NCBI RefSeq assembly: GCF_022134585.1
Contig: NZ_JAKNCT010000012.1
Coordinates: forward strand, 1-64,000
Direction of reading: 5' to 3'
DNA from: Mesosutterella porci
Lineage (GTDB): Bacteria; Pseudomonadota; Gammaproteobacteria; Burkholderiales; Burkholderiaceae_F
DNA length: 64,000 bases
Part shown: piece by piece, positions 37,045-47,702 of the stretch
Layout: the number at the start of each line of letters is the position of its first letter
Position numbering within the stretch: the first letter of the stretch is position 1
Position numbers and translations under genes: made by a program
Notes under the pieces: generated by a model
Databases searched by the model: none
What the model was told of the DNA's origin: nothing
The model's input: only the letters and a program-made list of their open reading frames with translations

Positions 37045-37389
37045 TCAGTCGCCCGATCTGGCCGGGCAGCCGGCGAGCACCGCTTCGCGCAGCTTCGCCG
37101 AGGCGTGGAAGGTCACGACGCGGCGGGCGGTGATGGCAATGTCCTGCCCGGTCTTGGGATTGCGGCCGGGACGCTGGGACTTGTCGCGGAGCTGGAAGTT
37201 GCCGAAACCCGACAGCTTCACGGCGCTTCCCATCTCAAGGCGGGTGCGGATCTCGTCGAAAAACACGTCGACCAGAAGCTTCGCCTCGCGCTTGGACAGG
37301 CCCATGCGGTCAAACAGGACGTCTACAAGATCCGCCTTGGTCATGGTGGCCCCGACCTGGGCTTCAGGCTTGTTGTCTTTAATGCTCAT
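37045..37389 (-). CDS. ihfA: Integration host factor subunit alpha
   Basis: A 114-residue HU/IHF-family DNA-bending protein. [20 protein letters not shown] (after a 14-residue N-terminal extension), [20 protein letters not shown] and [20 protein letters not shown] match IHF alpha, including the G-R-N-P-K-T-G arm with the Pro that intercalates DNA. It follows pheT by 14 nt, the classic place for ihfA, where IHF is needed by phage integrases such as the one next door. Confidence 0.95.
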   Translation of the reverse strand: MSIKDNKPEAQVGATMTKADLVDVLFDRMGLSKREAKLLVDVFFDEIRTRLEMGSAVKLSGFGNFQLRDKSQRPGRNPKTGQDIAITARRVVTFHASAKLREAVLAGCPARSGD

Positions 37390-37403
37390 TTCTCTGCTAC
37401 CTT

Positions 37404-39815
37404 TTACTCGCGCAGTTTGATGTTCAGTTTAGCAAGGCTCGAGACAACGGCCTGCACCGCTTTCTCCGTCTCGGACTCCGAGAGCGGATTCTCGCCGAAA
37501 GACTCCAGCACAATGCGGAAGGCCATCGACTTGTCGGCCTGGGGCGCATCCTTCGGCCGGTACACATCGAAGAGCCTGAAGTCTGCAAGGCCCGCAAGGC
37601 AGGGGTCGGAAGAGCGCGCAGCCTCAACCGTGCCGTAGATCTGGCTCAGGGTCACCGCCCGCGGCACGAGCACCGAAATGTCGCGTAGCTGCGGTTGGAA
37701 CTTCGAGACCGGCCTGTACTGCGGCACCGGCACCGCGAGGAGGGGCTCGGCCTCAACCTCAAAAACTACCGGGGCGAGCGGCAGGTCATAGGCCTGCTGC
37801 AGCTTCGGGTGCAGCTCGCCGATCATGCCGATGCGGCGGCCGTCGAGATAGACTCCGGCGCTGCGCCCGGGGTGCAGCGCGGGGAAGACCTCGGGCACAA
37901 AGCTGAGCTTGAGCGGGAAAGCGATCGCCTCCAGGTCACCCTTAAGGTCGAAGAAATCAACCCTGCGGGCCTTTTCGCCCCACTGCAGGGAGGCCGCGTC
38001 CCCATAGGCAAGCGCCGCGAGATGCTCGGGCTGGCGCACGCCCTTGACCGACGTGTCGGAAGGCTCGACCGACGGGTCGCGGAAAAACACGCGCCCGAGC
38101 TCGAAAACCCTGACCCGGTCGGCCTTGCGGTTGAGGTTATAGCCCAAAACGGACACAAGGCCGCCCAGCAGCTGGGTGCGCATCACCGACAGCTGGGAGG
38201 CGATCGGGTTCAGAAGGCGGATCGGATTGCTGTTGCCGGCGAAGTCGCGCTCCCAGCGCTCCTCCACGAAGGAAAAGTTCACGAGCTCCTGGTAGCCGCG
38301 GGCCGCAAGGCCGCGGCGCAGGTCGTGGCCGCTGCGGCGCTCCTCGCGCTCGGGCAGCATCACGGCGCGCTCGAGCGGGGGATTCTCCGGCAGGCGCCCG
38401 TAGCCCCAGAGCCGCGCCACCTCCTCGACGAGGTCTTCCTCAATCTCAATGTCGAAGCGGTAGGTCGGGGACACGACGCTGAAGAGCTCCCCGTCGCGGC
38501 TGTACTCAAAGCCGAGGCGCTGGAAGGCCTGCTCCATGAAGTCGGTCGGAATGTCCACCCCGACCAGCTTCCTGCAGCGCTGCGCCCTCATCTTCACCAC
38601 CGGCGGGCGGGGCATGTCCTGCTGCACGTCATGGACCGGACCCACCTTCGTCTCGGCCGTGCCGCAGATGTCGAGCACGAGCTTCGTGATGTATTCGAGG
38701 TGTTCGGCCACGGAGCCGTAGTCAACGCCGCGCTCGAAGCGGAAGGAGGCGTCCGTCGAGAAATTGAGCCTGCGCGCGCGGCCCTGGATCGCGCTGCGGC
38801 GGAAGAAGGCGCTCTCGATGAACAGCGAGGTCGTCTCCGGGCCGATCGATCCGGCCTTGCCGCCCATGATGCCGGCAAGCGCCTGCGGGCCGCGGTCATC
38901 GGCGATCACGCCGAAATAAGGAGACAGGGCCACCGTGCGGTCATTGAGCAGCTCGAGGCTCTCGCCCTCGCGTCCCCAGCGCACCGTGATCCCGCCCGAG
39001 AGCCGGTCCAGGTCAAAGAAGTGCGTCGGGCGCCCGAGCTCGAACATGACGTAGTTGCTGATGTCCACCAGCGGCGAGATGCAGCGCTGGCCCAGCCGCT
39101 CGAGGCGCTCGCGCATCCAGTCCGGCGTCCGCGCGTTCGGATTAAGACCGCGGATGACCCGGCCCGCATAGCGGGCGCAGAGGTCCTTCGCCTCGATGTG
39201 AATCGGAAACTGCTCGTCGCAGTTCGGCTCGACCGGCGTGAAGGCCGGCAGCGACAGCGGCGCGCCGGTGATGGCGTGGACCTCGCGGGCGATGCCGATC
39301 AGGGAGAGCGCATCGCCGCGGTTGGGCGTCACGTTGAGGTCCACCACGGTGTCGTCGAGATGCGCGTAAGCGCGGATGTCCTTTCCCACCGGGGCATCAT
39401 CGGGCAGGATCCACAGCCCGGAGTGGTCTTCGGAGACCCCGAGCTCGCGGGCTGAGCAGAGCATGCCGTTTGAGGCCACGCCGCGCAGCTTCGCCTTCTT
39501 GATCCTGAAATCGCCGGGCAGAACGGCGCCCACCAGGGCGCATGGAACCTTCACTCCGGCCTTGACATTCGGGGCTCCACAGACGATCTGCAGGGTTTCA
39601 CCCGCGCCGGCGTCAACCTGGCAGACATGCAGATGGTCGGAATTCTCGTGCGGAACGCACTCCAGGACCTTCGCGACCACGACGCCGGTGAAAGCGGGCG
39701 CCGCGGGCCAGGACTCCTCAACCTCCAGCCCGTGCATCGTGAGCGCATCGAGAAGCTCCGCGGTGCTGATCGCGGGATTGACGTAGGTACGCAGCCAATT
39801 TTCAGAAAACAGCAT
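37404..39815 (-). CDS. pheT: Phenylalanine-tRNA ligase beta subunit
   Basis: An 803-residue protein of the usual length. The N-terminal tRNA-binding domain has [53 protein letters not shown]3/B4 editing region: [20 protein letters not shown] and [21 protein letters not shown]5: [20 protein letters not shown]. The catalytic-like core includes [40 protein letters not shown]. The C-terminal anticodon-binding ferredoxin-like domain ends KLNIKLRE. It pairs with PheS to form the alpha2-beta2 enzyme. Confidence 0.98.
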   Translation of the reverse strand: MLFSENWLRTYVNPAISTAELLDALTMHGLEVEESWPAAPAFTGVVVAKVLECVPHENSDHLHVCQVDAGAGETLQIVCGAPNVKAGVKVPCALVGAVLPGDFRIKKAKLRGVASNGMLCSARELGVSEDHSGLWILPDDAPVGKDIRAYAHLDDTVVDLNVTPNRGDALSLIGIAREVHAITGAPLSLPAFTPVEPNCDEQFPIHIEAKDLCARYAGRVIRGLNPNARTPDWMRERLERLGQRCISPLVDISNYVMFELGRPTHFFDLDRLSGGITVRWGREGESLELLNDRTVALSPYFGVIADDRGPQALAGIMGGKAGSIGPETTSLFIESAFFRRSAIQGRARRLNFSTDASFRFERGVDYGSVAEHLEYITKLVLDICGTAETKVGPVHDVQQDMPRPPVVKMRAQRCRKLVGVDIPTDFMEQAFQRLGFEYSRDGELFSVVSPTYRFDIEIEEDLVEEVARLWGYGRLPENPPLERAVMLPEREERRSGHDLRRGLAARGYQELVNFSFVEERWERDFAGNSNPIRLLNPIASQLSVMRTQLLGGLVSVLGYNLNRKADRVRVFELGRVFFRDPSVEPSDTSVKGVRQPEHLAALAYGDAASLQWGEKARRVDFFDLKGDLEAIAFPLKLSFVPEVFPALHPGRSAGVYLDGRRIGMIGELHPKLQQAYDLPLAPVVFEVEAEPLLAVPVPQYRPVSKFQPQLRDISVLVPRAVTLSQIYGTVEAARSSDPCLAGLADFRLFDVYRPKDAPQADKSMAFRIVLESFGENPLSESETEKAVQAVVSSLAKLNIKLRE

Positions 39816-39832
39816 TTTCCCTTCCTCTCCCC

Positions 39833-40852
39833 TTACTCGTTGAACTGCCGCAGGAACCGCAGGTCGCCTTCGAAGAACAGGCGCAGGTCGTCAATGCCGT
39901 AGCGCAGCATCGTCAGCCGCTCCAGACCCGAGCCGAAGGCAAAGCCGCAGTATTTTTCAGGGTCGAGGCCGTAGTTGCGGATCACGTTCGGGTGAACCTC
40001 GCCCGCGCCGGAGATCTCGAGCCACTTGCCGCGGCGCGCTCCGGTCGTGAACATCATGTCCACCTCGACCGAAGGCTCCGTGAACGGGAAGTAGCTCGGG
40101 CGGAAGCGCACGACGAGGTCGTCGGTTTCAAAGAACCGGCGCAGAAACATCGAGTAGACGCCCTTCAGGTCGGCAAAGCTCACGCTGTCGCCCACCCACA
40201 GGCCCTCGACCTGATGGAACATCGGCGAGTGCGTCGCGTCGGAGTCGACCCTGTAGGTGCGGCCCGGGGCGATCACCTTGATGGGAGGACGGTGCGTGCG
40301 CGAATAGCGCACCTGCATGGGGGAGGTGTGGGGCCGCAGCGGCAGCGGCAGTCCGTTCTCATCCTTCAGGTCCACGTAGAAGGTATCCTGCATGGAACGG
40401 GCCGGATGATTCGGCGGGTTGTTGAGAGCGGTGAACGTGTACCAGTCGTTTTCGATTTCCGGACCTGAGGCAACGTCAAATCCGATGGAGCGGAAGATCT
40501 CCTCGATCCTGATCCACGTCCTGATCACGGGGTGGATGCCGCCCGCGCTGGAGACCCGCCCCGGCAGCGTCACGTCAATCGCCTCGGCAGACAGCTTCTG
40601 CTCGAGAGCCGCCCGGGCGAGGGCCTCGCGGCGCTCGTTGAGCGCCTGCTCCACGGCCTTCTTCGCCTCGTTGATCTTCGCGCCCGCCTGCCGGCGCTCG
40701 TCGGCCGCCAGCTCGCGGAGGCCCTTCATCATCACAGTGAGTTCGCCGGTCTTGCCGAGGAACTTCGCCTTGGCGTCTTCAAGGGCGGCGGACTGCGTCG
40801 CCTCTTCGAAGGCCTGCCTGGCCTGTTCTATCAGTTTGGATAAATCTTGCAT
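39833..40852 (-). CDS. pheS: Phenylalanine-tRNA ligase alpha subunit
   Basis: A 339-residue class II synthetase subunit. [20 protein letters not shown] starts the N-terminal coiled-coil; the catalytic core has [78 protein letters not shown] and, near the end, [20 protein letters not shown] (motif 3). A frame open upstream to 41014 crosses terminators and is not used. The 270-nt leader holds strong inverted repeats. Confidence 0.98.
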   Translation of the reverse strand: MQDLSKLIEQARQAFEEATQSAALEDAKAKFLGKTGELTVMMKGLRELAADERRQAGAKINEAKKAVEQALNERREALARAALEQKLSAEAIDVTLPGRVSSAGGIHPVIRTWIRIEEIFRSIGFDVASGPEIENDWYTFTALNNPPNHPARSMQDTFYVDLKDENGLPLPLRPHTSPMQVRYSRTHRPPIKVIAPGRTYRVDSDATHSPMFHQVEGLWVGDSVSFADLKGVYSMFLRRFFETDDLVVRFRPSYFPFTEPSVEVDMMFTTGARRGKWLEISGAGEVHPNVIRNYGLDPEKYCGFAFGSGLERLTMLRYGIDDLRLFFEGDLRFLRQFNE

Positions 40853-40905
40853 TTTTCTTCCATTCCAGGACGGAAAAAAACTCTGCTGGGCCTGCTGCGG
40901 CCCGC

Positions 40906-41034
40906 TTCGGAAAAAAAGCGCTTGACGCCGCGCCCGCCTCGCGCGGCCCGCCTTTTTTCCGAAAGGGGTTGACGCGGCCCTCTCAGGGCGTGGATGAAAA
41001 AAGGGCGGCCTCAAAAACCGGGGCCGCCCTTTTT
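40906..41034 (-). promoter_or_regulatory. pheST leader with terminator and nested inverted repeats
   Basis: Two structures lie between rplT and pheS. First, a 13-bp stem AAAAAGGGCGGCC/GGCCGCCCTTTTT (40998-41034) with T tracts on both sides, a strong terminator after rplT. Second, TTCGGAAAAAA (40906-40916) pairs over 11 bp with TTTTTTCCGAA (40953-40963) and encloses a GC-rich stem (GCCGCGC/GCGCGGC), leaving T7 near pheS. I looked for a Phe-rich leader peptide as in the E. coli pheM attenuator and saw none. The second structure may be a regulator of pheS transcription. Confidence 0.6.
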
Positions 41035-41125
41035 AAAGCCGGGGAAGCTGCGGGATGCGGCACGCAAAAGCCGGCCGGCCCGCATTCCCCGCCGCGACGC
41101 TCTGACGCGGGCTCAGAAAGCCCGA

Positions 41126-41485
41126 TCAGGCGGCGCGAGCTGCTTTAGCTTTTTCAACCAGGGCAGCGAAGGCTTCCTTGTCGAACACGGCCATGTCGGC
41201 GAGCACCTTGCGGTCCAGGCAGATATTGGCCTTGTGGAGGCCGTTGATGAAGCAGCTGTAAGTCAGTCCGTTCGCGCGGGTGGCCGCATTGATGCGGGCG
41301 ATCCACAGGCGGCGGAAGACGCGCTTCTTCGCACGGCGGTCGCGGTAGGCGTACTGGGCGCCGCGCATGACGGCTTCCTTCGCGACGCGGAAAACGTTAT
41401 TCGCGCGGAGGCTGTAGCCCTTGGAGAGGGCAAGCAGCTTCTTATGACGGGCACGGGCAGTTACACCACGCTTGACTCGAGGCAT
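41126..41485 (-). CDS. rplT: 50S ribosomal protein L20
   Basis: A 119-residue protein: [80 protein letters not shown]. It matches L20 throughout and has the usual length. L20 is an early assembly protein that in many bacteria represses its own operon by binding the rpmI leader. Confidence 0.99.
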   Translation of the reverse strand: MPRVKRGVTARARHKKLLALSKGYSLRANNVFRVAKEAVMRGAQYAYRDRRAKKRVFRRLWIARINAATRANGLTYSCFINGLHKANICLDRKVLADMAVFDKEAFAALVEKAKAARAA

Positions 41486-41505
41486 CTTTTTATCTCCTAT
41501 CCAGA

Positions 41506-41706
41506 TCAGGAAGCGATCGCAAGCATGCGCTTGACGTTGAGCTCATTGCACTTCGCAACAGTCACCATGCCGCGCAGATGACGCTTGTTCTTCGTCGTGC
41601 GGTGAGACAGGATATGACGCTTGGTCGAGTGTCCAAACTTGATGGAACCGCCGGAGCGAAGCTTGAAGCGCTTCGCGGCGGCCCGCTTGGTTTTCATCTT
41701 CGGCAT
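41506..41706 (-). CDS. rpmI: 50S ribosomal protein L35
   Basis: A 66-residue basic protein: [40 protein letters not shown], ending [10 protein letters not shown]. Typical L35 length and motif (K-x-K-T-x-x-x-x-x-K-R-F). Lies 20 nt before rplT. The 191-nt gap to infC has no gene; an L20-type operator may lie there, but I cannot draw it with confidence. Confidence 0.98.
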   Translation of the reverse strand: MPKMKTKRAAAKRFKLRSGGSIKFGHSTKRHILSHRTTKNKRHLRGMVTVAKCNELNVKRMLAIAS

Positions 41707-41897
41707 TTGCCGTTACCTCTTTTTTTGCATGGCTCAAGGGCGCTTTCCCTTCAAAAGGGCGGGAAAGGCTTGACGGCCCCGAGTCACTTCTTTTAAAAAC
41801 TCCGCACCCGGCCCATTGCCGGCCAGGCTCCGGAGGTACTGCTAAATTTCTTTGCCGGCCCGGGCGGCCCCGCGCTGCGGGAGTCCGCCCCGGCGGG

Positions 41898-42449
41898 TCA
41901 CTTCTTTCTCTTCGGCCCGAGGACCATGATCATCTGCCGGCCTTCGAGCTTCGGACGGCTCTCGACCTGCGCGACATCGGCAAGGTCCGTGGTCACGCGG
42001 TCGAGCAGCTCCGCGCCGAACTCCTGGTGGGCCATCTCACGGCCGCGGTAGCGCAGCGTGATCTTCGCCTTGTCGCCGTTTTCAAGGAAGCGGCGGACCG
42101 AGCGCAGCTTGGTCTGGTAGTCGTTCTCGTCGGTGGCGGGGCGGAACTTCACTTCCTTGACCTGAGTGACCTTCTGCTTCGCCTTCGCCTCCTGGGCGCG
42201 CTTCTGCTCCTGATACTTGAACTTCCCGTAATCGATCAGACGGCAGACCGGAGGACGGGCCTTGGGAGCGACCTCGACGAGATCGACCCCCATGTCCTCG
42301 GCCATGCGAAGCGCCTCGGCCGTCGCCATAATCTGGCTCGAGCCGTCGGGCATCGTCACGCGGACTTCCGGAATGCGGATCTCGCGGTTCACGCGGTGCC
42401 CGCGCGGTTCTTTATCTTTTGCAGGGGTTGTTGCCCTATTCAATATCAC
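41898..42449 (-). CDS. infC: Translation initiation factor IF-3
   Basis: A 183-residue protein with the IF-3 N-domain ([52 protein letters not shown]) and C-domain ([40 protein letters not shown]). The start is non-ATG: GTG at 42449 overlaps the thrS TGA, with ATA and TTG next in frame, and GAGG lies 7 nt before the GTG. IF-3 genes commonly use a rare start (AUU/AUA) that IF-3 itself discriminates against, so ATA at 42446 is possible. It is translationally coupled to thrS. Confidence 0.96.
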   Translation of the reverse strand: MILNRATTPAKDKEPRGHRVNREIRIPEVRVTMPDGSSQIMATAEALRMAEDMGVDLVEVAPKARPPVCRLIDYGKFKYQEQKRAQEAKAKQKVTQVKEVKFRPATDENDYQTKLRSVRRFLENGDKAKITLRYRGREMAHQEFGAELLDRVTTDLADVAQVESRPKLEGRQMIMVLGPKRKK

Positions 42450-44371
42450 TTGGCGACCTCAATGTTCGACTTTGCGGCGACCTGCGACTCCAGCATCTTC
42501 AGGAACTGCTCGAGGCTCATAGCGCCCAGGTTCTTGCCGCCCCTTTCGCGGACGGAAACCGTACCCGCCTGGCGCTCCTTGTCCCCGACCACGAGGATGT
42601 AAGGAATCTTCACCTGGCTAAGCTCACGGATTTTATAGTTTATCTTCTCGCTGCGCAAATCCTCTTCTACTCGATAACCCGCAGCGAAGAGTTTTTCGTA
42701 GACTTCATGCGCGTAGGAGGCCTGCGCGTCGGTGATCGAGGCGACGGCCGCCTGAACCGGCGCGAGCCACGTGGGCAGCGCGCCCGCGTAGTGCTCGAGC
42801 AGCATGCCGATCCAGCGCTCGAGGGAGCCGAGGATCGCACGGTGCAGCATCACGGGCACCTTCCTCGAGTCGTCGGAGGCCACGTATTCGGCGCCCAGCC
42901 TTCCGGGCATCTGGAAGTCAACCTGGACCGTGCCGCACTGCCAGGAGCGGCCGAGGCAGTCCTTCAGGTGGTACTCCACCTTCGGGCCGTAGAACGCGCC
43001 CTCGCCGGGCAGGATCTTGTAGGTCACGCCCGCGCTGTCAAGCGCTTCCATCAGCGCCTTTTCAGCCTTGTCCCAGACCGCGTCCTCGCCGATTCTCATC
43101 TCGGGGCGCGTGGCGATAAAGTATTCGATGTCGCTGAAGCCGAAGTCCTTGTAGACCTTCTGCACGAGGGAGGTGAAATGCACGCACTCCGAGAGAATCT
43201 GGTCTTCCGTGCAGAAAATGTGGCCGTCGTCCTGCGTGAAGCCGCGCACGCGCATCAGCCCGTGCAGAGAGCCCGAGGGCTCGTTGCGGTGGCACTGGCC
43301 GAACTCGCCGTAGCGGATCGGCAGGTCGCGGTAGGAGCGCACGGCGTTCTTGAAGATCTGAATGTGGCCCGGGCAGTTCATGGGCTTCAGAGCGTAGATG
43401 CGGTTCTCGCTCTCGGTGGTGAACATGTTGGAGCGATACTTCGCCCAGTGGCCGGAGCGCTCCCAGAGGGAACGGTCGAGAAGCTGCGGGGCCTTCACCT
43501 CCTGATAGCCGTTGTCGCGGTAGACGCCGCGCATGTACTGCTCGATCACCTGCCAGAGGGCCCAGCCGCGGGCGTGCCAGAAGATCATGCCCGGGGCCTC
43601 TTCCTGGAGGTGGAAGAGATCCATCGTCTTGCCGAGCTTGCGGTGGTCGCGGCGGCCGGCCTCCTCGAGCATGTGCAGGTAGTTCTTGAGCTGCTCGCGG
43701 GTCGCGAAGGCCGTGCCGTAAATGCGCTGCAGCATCTCGTTTTTCGAGTCGCCGCGCCAGTACGCGCCGGCCACCTTCATCAGCTTGTGCACCTTGAGGC
43801 AGCCCGTGCTCGGGACGTGGGGGCCGCGGCACAGGTCGGTGAAATCGCCCTGCGTGTAGAGCGTGATCTTCTCGCCCTCGGGGATGGCCCGCACGAGCTC
43901 GACCTTGTAGTGCTCGCCCTCGGACTCGAAGAACTTCACGGCCTCCTCGCGGCTCACCTCGCGGCGGGTGATCGGCAGATCCTGCTTGACGATCTCGTCC
44001 ATGCGCTGCTCGATCGCCGCGAGATCCTCCTGCGTGAAGGGCTTCTTCGAGGAGAAGTCATAGTAAAAGCCGTTTTCGATCGCCGGGCCTATCGTCACCT
44101 GCACGGAGGGGTACAGCTGCTTGACGGCCTGAGCCATCAGGTGAGCCGTCGAATGCCGGATAATCTGCAGCCCGTCTTCATCGGAGGCGGTCACGATGGA
44201 GACCGCGGCGCTGTGGTCGACCGGCGTGGACAGATCGACGAGCTGTCCGTCCACTCGTCCCGCAATCGCCGCGCGGGCCAGTCCCGCGCCAATCGACGCA
44301 GCGATCTGGGCGACCGTCTGCGCTCCTTCGTACTGGCGTTTGGATCCGTCAGGCAGTGTAATTTCGATCAT
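42446..44371 (-). CDS. thrS: Threonine-tRNA ligase
   Basis: A 641-residue class II synthetase of normal length. The TGS domain starts [20 protein letters not shown]; the editing domain has [20 protein letters not shown] with the His-x-x-x-His motif; the core has [55 protein letters not shown] and [20 protein letters not shown]. The anticodon domain ends ...KSNIEVAK. Start at 44371 follows GGGAG; a longer frame to 44392 exists. Its stop overlaps infC. Confidence 0.99.
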   Translation of the reverse strand: MIEITLPDGSKRQYEGAQTVAQIAASIGAGLARAAIAGRVDGQLVDLSTPVDHSAAVSIVTASDEDGLQIIRHSTAHLMAQAVKQLYPSVQVTIGPAIENGFYYDFSSKKPFTQEDLAAIEQRMDEIVKQDLPITRREVSREEAVKFFESEGEHYKVELVRAIPEGEKITLYTQGDFTDLCRGPHVPSTGCLKVHKLMKVAGAYWRGDSKNEMLQRIYGTAFATREQLKNYLHMLEEAGRRDHRKLGKTMDLFHLQEEAPGMIFWHARGWALWQVIEQYMRGVYRDNGYQEVKAPQLLDRSLWERSGHWAKYRSNMFTTESENRIYALKPMNCPGHIQIFKNAVRSYRDLPIRYGEFGQCHRNEPSGSLHGLMRVRGFTQDDGHIFCTEDQILSECVHFTSLVQKVYKDFGFSDIEYFIATRPEMRIGEDAVWDKAEKALMEALDSAGVTYKILPGEGAFYGPKVEYHLKDCLGRSWQCGTVQVDFQMPGRLGAEYVASDDSRKVPVMLHRAILGSLERWIGMLLEHYAGALPTWLAPVQAAVASITDAQASYAHEVYEKLFAAGYRVEEDLRSEKINYKIRELSQVKIPYILVVGDKERQAGTVSVRERGGKNLGAMSLEQFLKMLESQVAAKSNIEVAK

Positions 44372-44422
44372 CTGGAACTCCCAATTCCCCACCAGTGTTG
44401 CCGGCGAGCCTTATCGGTAAAA

Positions 44423-44450
44423 AAAAAGTGCGGGCTGAGCCGCACTTTTT
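44423..44450. terminator. Bidirectional terminator between tRNA-Val and thrS
   Basis: AAAAAGTGCGG (44423-44433) and CCGCACTTTTT (44440-44450), an 11-bp perfect stem with loop GCTGAG, and a longer A run (T on minus) beyond it. It ends the tRNA-Val transcript before the thrS operon. Confidence 0.9.
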
Positions 44451-44553
44451 AAGCTAAGGAACTGCTGTGTGACTCGCCCCGTTAGAAACGAGTCAGGGTA
44501 GTTTGACCAAATACAATGCAGTCGAACACCGCAACAGCTCCCAGAATAAATAT

Positions 44554-44630
44554 TGGTAGGCACGATTGGACTCGAACCAACGACCCCCACCATGTCAAGG
44601 TGATGCTCTAACCAGCTGAGCTACGTGCCT
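44554..44630 (-). tRNA. tRNA-Val(GAC)
   Basis: A 77-nt cloverleaf on the minus strand: acceptor AGGCACG/CGTGCCT, encoded ACCA end, D-arm AGCTCAGCTGGTTAGAGC, anticodon arm CACC-TTGACAT-GGTG with anticodon GAC, T-arm GGTTCGAGTCC. It reads Val GUC/GUU. It lies between relA and thrS. Confidence 0.97.
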
Positions 44631-44731
44631 GAGAGGTTTTTAATTTTACGGATTCGGAAGAAAAAAGCAAGTCCGTCCATAAAAAAACTTCTTTTTAAGG
44701 GATATCACTACCCTTTCCCTTCCGTCCTCGC

Positions 44732-46861
44732 TCAGCAGCGCCTGGCCGATATCACGCCCTTCACCCCGAGAATCTCTTTGAGAGCCTGGTGCAGCAGCGC
44801 CGTCCCCGTCACCTCGAGCCCGAAGCGCAGCCGGGCGACATTCTTCACCGTCTGGGTGTTGACGTGCGTGATGTTGATCTTGAGGCGAATGAAGATGTCG
44901 GTCACGTCCTTGATGAGCCCGATTCTGTCGCGCGCGAGCACCAGGATCTCGAGGGGGTAGACCGCATCTTCGGGCGGCTTTCCCCAAGAGACGTCGATCA
45001 GCCTCTCGCGCGAGTGCTCCATCAGATTCTTGAGGTTCGGACAGTCGGCCCGGTGCACCACAACGCCGCGGCCGCGGCTCACAAAGCCCACGATCTCGTC
45101 GGGAGGCACCGGATGGCAGCAGCGGGCAAGCTGCGTGAGCAGCGAGTCCACCCCCACCACGAGCACGCCGCCCGCCCCGCGGCCGCGGGGCTTCGCCTGC
45201 AGGGAGCGCAGGGGCGGCTCGGGTGCCTCTTCGGCTTTCTTCTCGGAGGGCGCCACCGCCGCTTCGATCGCTCGGGTCGAGATCTCGCCCTTGTCGAAGG
45301 TCGTGCAGAGATCCTCCACGGACTCGAAGCCGAGCGTTTTCGCGAGCAGCTCGAGCTTGAACGTGCTGCGTCCGAGCCGCGCGAGCTCCCGGTCAAGCTT
45401 GTCGCGGCCGCGCTCGATCTGCTCCTGGAGCTGCTGCGCGTTGAACCAGGCCCTCACTTTGCCGCGCGTGCGCGGCATCGCCGCAAACCCGAGCTCCGGG
45501 TTCATCCAGTCGCGCGAAGGGCCGCCGGACTTCGCCGCAATGATCTCCACCGTGTCGCCCGTGTGGATCTTGTGCGTGAGCGGCACCATCACGCCGTTGA
45601 CCTTCGCGCCCCGGCAGCGGTGCCCGAGCTGAGTGTGGACCATGTAGGCGAAGTCGACCGGCGTGCTGCCGGCGTCAAGCTCCACGACCCTGCCCATCGG
45701 CGTGAGCGCATAGACATGCTCGTCCTCGACGCCCGGAGCCTTCGGTGGCTCCACGTCAGAGTGCCAGGCAAGCAACTGCCGCAGCCACACCACCTTCTGC
45801 TCCTCGGCGCTGTTCACCCCGAGAGAGTTGCCCGCCTCCTTGTAGCGCCAGTGAGCCGCAAAGCCAAGCTCTGCGAACTCGTGCATCTCCCGGGTCCTGA
45901 TCTGGATCTCGACGGGCAGTCCGTTGCTCGCCCGCACAACGGTGTGCAGCGAGCGGTAGCCGTTCGGCTTCGGGTGGGCGATGTAGTCGTCGTACTCGGA
46001 GGAGATGGCGCTGAAGGATTCGTTGATGATCGACAGCACCTCGTAGCACTGCGCGACGGTGTCGACAATGATGCGCAGCGCCCTCAGGTCGAAAAGCCGC
46101 TCGAAGGGCAGGTGCTTGCGCTCCATCTTGAGCCAGATCGAGTAGATGTGCTTGGAGCGGCCCGACACCTCCGCTCGGATTCCCCTTTTCTCCAGCAGCG
46201 CGCGGATCTTGCGCACGCAGTCCTGGACGAAGGCGATGCGCTGGCTGCGCGTCGCGTCGAGCTTCTTCACGATGCTTTCGTAGACCTCCGGCCTCGTGAA
46301 GCGCAGCGACAGGTCCTCGAGCTCCCACTTCAGCTGCCAGATGCCCAGGCGGTTCGCAAGCGGCGAGTAAAGCTGCAGCGTCTCCGCACCGTAAATCTCG
46401 GCCTCGGGGTTCGGGTGCATGGCGAACCAGCGCAGCGTCTGCAGGCGGCTAGCCAGCCGCAGCAGCACCACGCGCAGGTCCCCGCACATCGCAAGCAGCA
46501 TCCGGCGCAGCTTCTCGGGCTGGGAGGCGGCGTTCGCCTCCTTATTCTTCGAGCGCGCCTGCACGGAAAGCCGGATCAGGCCCTGCAGCTGGCGGCACAG
46601 CCCGAGCACCCGCGTCCCAAAGGACTTCTCTATCCACTCGTCGGAGTTCTTGAGAAAGACCTGCACCGAATAGAGATAGGCCGCCGCAAGCAGCTCGTCG
46701 TCGTCGCGGATTCCCCGCAGGATGGCCGCCATGCCGTCGGCATGGGCCAGCCTCGGCTCTCCGGTCTCAAGGACCTGACCTGCGTAGATCGGCTCCACCA
46801 TCGAGCGGGCGAGCTGCCAGTTCACGGGCCTGGCCATTTCCTTTGTCTCTGAAGCTTCCAT
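44732..46861 (-). CDS. relA: (p)ppGpp synthetase, RelA type
   Basis: A 709-residue Rel/Spo homologue. The N-terminal hydrolase region lacks the His-Asp pair (ELLAAAYLYSVQVFLKNSDE where hydrolases have L-H-D-x-x-E-D), so it should be synthesis-only. The synthetase domain has RAEVSGRSKHIYSIWLKMER, RLFDLRALRIIVDTVAQCYE, SEYDDYIAHPKPNGYRSLHT with the E-x-D-D motif of monofunctional RelA, and VEIQIRTREMHEFAELGFAA. The TGS domain starts EHVYALTPMGRVVELDAGST; a zinc-finger-like CCHP stretch (LARCCHPVPPDEIVGFVSRG) and a C-terminal ACT domain follow. It makes ppGpp on ribosomes with uncharged tRNA. Start at 46861 or 46837. Confidence 0.95.
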   Translation of the reverse strand: MEASETKEMARPVNWQLARSMVEPIYAGQVLETGEPRLAHADGMAAILRGIRDDDELLAAAYLYSVQVFLKNSDEWIEKSFGTRVLGLCRQLQGLIRLSVQARSKNKEANAASQPEKLRRMLLAMCGDLRVVLLRLASRLQTLRWFAMHPNPEAEIYGAETLQLYSPLANRLGIWQLKWELEDLSLRFTRPEVYESIVKKLDATRSQRIAFVQDCVRKIRALLEKRGIRAEVSGRSKHIYSIWLKMERKHLPFERLFDLRALRIIVDTVAQCYEVLSIINESFSAISSEYDDYIAHPKPNGYRSLHTVVRASNGLPVEIQIRTREMHEFAELGFAAHWRYKEAGNSLGVNSAEEQKVVWLRQLLAWHSDVEPPKAPGVEDEHVYALTPMGRVVELDAGSTPVDFAYMVHTQLGHRCRGAKVNGVMVPLTHKIHTGDTVEIIAAKSGGPSRDWMNPELGFAAMPRTRGKVRAWFNAQQLQEQIERGRDKLDRELARLGRSTFKLELLAKTLGFESVEDLCTTFDKGEISTRAIEAAVAPSEKKAEEAPEPPLRSLQAKPRGRGAGGVLVVGVDSLLTQLARCCHPVPPDEIVGFVSRGRGVVVHRADCPNLKNLMEHSRERLIDVSWGKPPEDAVYPLEILVLARDRIGLIKDVTDIFIRLKINITHVNTQTVKNVARLRFGLEVTGTALLHQALKEILGVKGVISARRC

Positions 46862-46995
46862 CTGTGTTCACCGAACCGCTGAAAAAAGCAGGCGCATCTG
46901 AAGAAAGCGCGGGGCCCCGAGCGGGCAGGCGCGCAGCAAAAGGCCTGCAGTGCAGTATAGACAATTCCGCAGGAGGAACCCGGCGCCGCGGCTTT

Positions 46996-47616
46996 TCAGC
47001 TCACGCCGATGCGGGCAAGCAGCGCGGCGATGTCGACGCCGTTGCGCACCGAGAGCTTCCGGCAGGCCGAGCCGCGGTGCACCTTCACGGTTTTCTCTGC
47101 GATCGCGAGCCGCTGCGCGATCTCCTTGTTCTGCAGCCCCTGGGCGACGAGCTTCACCACCTCTTTTTCACGGTCGGTGAGCGTGCCGTAGGCTTCGCGC
47201 TCCGCGCTCACCCGGCGCTCCTGCTGCCGGGCCGCAACCGAGCGGTCGACGGCCGCGCGGGTGACGGAGATCAGCCGGGCTGCGTCGACGGGCTTCTGCA
47301 GGAAGTCGACGGCGCCCTGCTTGAGCACGTGCACGGCCATGTCCACATCGCCGTGGCCGGTGATGAAGATCACCGGCAGCGCGATGCCGCGCTCCTGCAG
47401 GGCATCCTGCAGCTCGAGCCCCGTCATGCCCGGCATCCGCGCATCCAGCAGCAGGCAGCCGGGCCTGGAGGAGTCGCCCTGCCCCAGAAATTCCTCAGCC
47501 CCCGCGAAGCAGGCGGTCTGGAAGCCTGCGGCCTCGAGAAGAAACGCGGTGGACTGCCGCACTCCGGGATCGTCATCGATGATGCGGACCAGAGGCTGGT
47601 CGTTTTCATTCGTCAT
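46996..47616 (-). CDS. FixJ/NarL-type response regulator, orphan
   Basis: A 206-residue regulator. Receiver: LVRIIDDDPGVRQSTAFLLE with acidic pair, phospho-acceptor Asp in CLLLDARMPGMTGLELQDAL, Thr in VIFITGHGDVDMAVHVLKQG and Lys in AVDFLQKPVDAARL. LuxR-type output: LTDREKEVVKLVAQGLQNKE, IAQRLAIAEKTVKVHRGSAC. It resembles FixJ/TtrR-like regulators. No histidine kinase gene lies beside it, so its partner is elsewhere or lost. Confidence 0.9.
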   Translation of the reverse strand: MTNENDQPLVRIIDDDPGVRQSTAFLLEAAGFQTACFAGAEEFLGQGDSSRPGCLLLDARMPGMTGLELQDALQERGIALPVIFITGHGDVDMAVHVLKQGAVDFLQKPVDAARLISVTRAAVDRSVAARQQERRVSAEREAYGTLTDREKEVVKLVAQGLQNKEIAQRLAIAEKTVKVHRGSACRKLSVRNGVDIAALLARIGVS

Positions 47617-47702
47617 AGCGCAACTGCACCTGCCCAGTATCGGATCAAAGCATTAAGACAAAAGACTCAATTTCAGGAGGCTAGTTTCCCCTTCCCCCGG
47701 CC

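Noticed and set aside
37695-39455. 586-codon open frame opposite pheT
   Set aside because: A GC-rich antisense shadow with Arg/His/Ala-rich composition and no family features; pheT is certain. Similar long shadows lie opposite thrS (42419-44452) and relA (44789-46852).
40853-41014. In-frame upstream extension of pheS as a Phe-rich leader or longer protein
   Set aside because: It starts at TTG, crosses hairpins and T tracts, and its Phe residues come only from the T runs.
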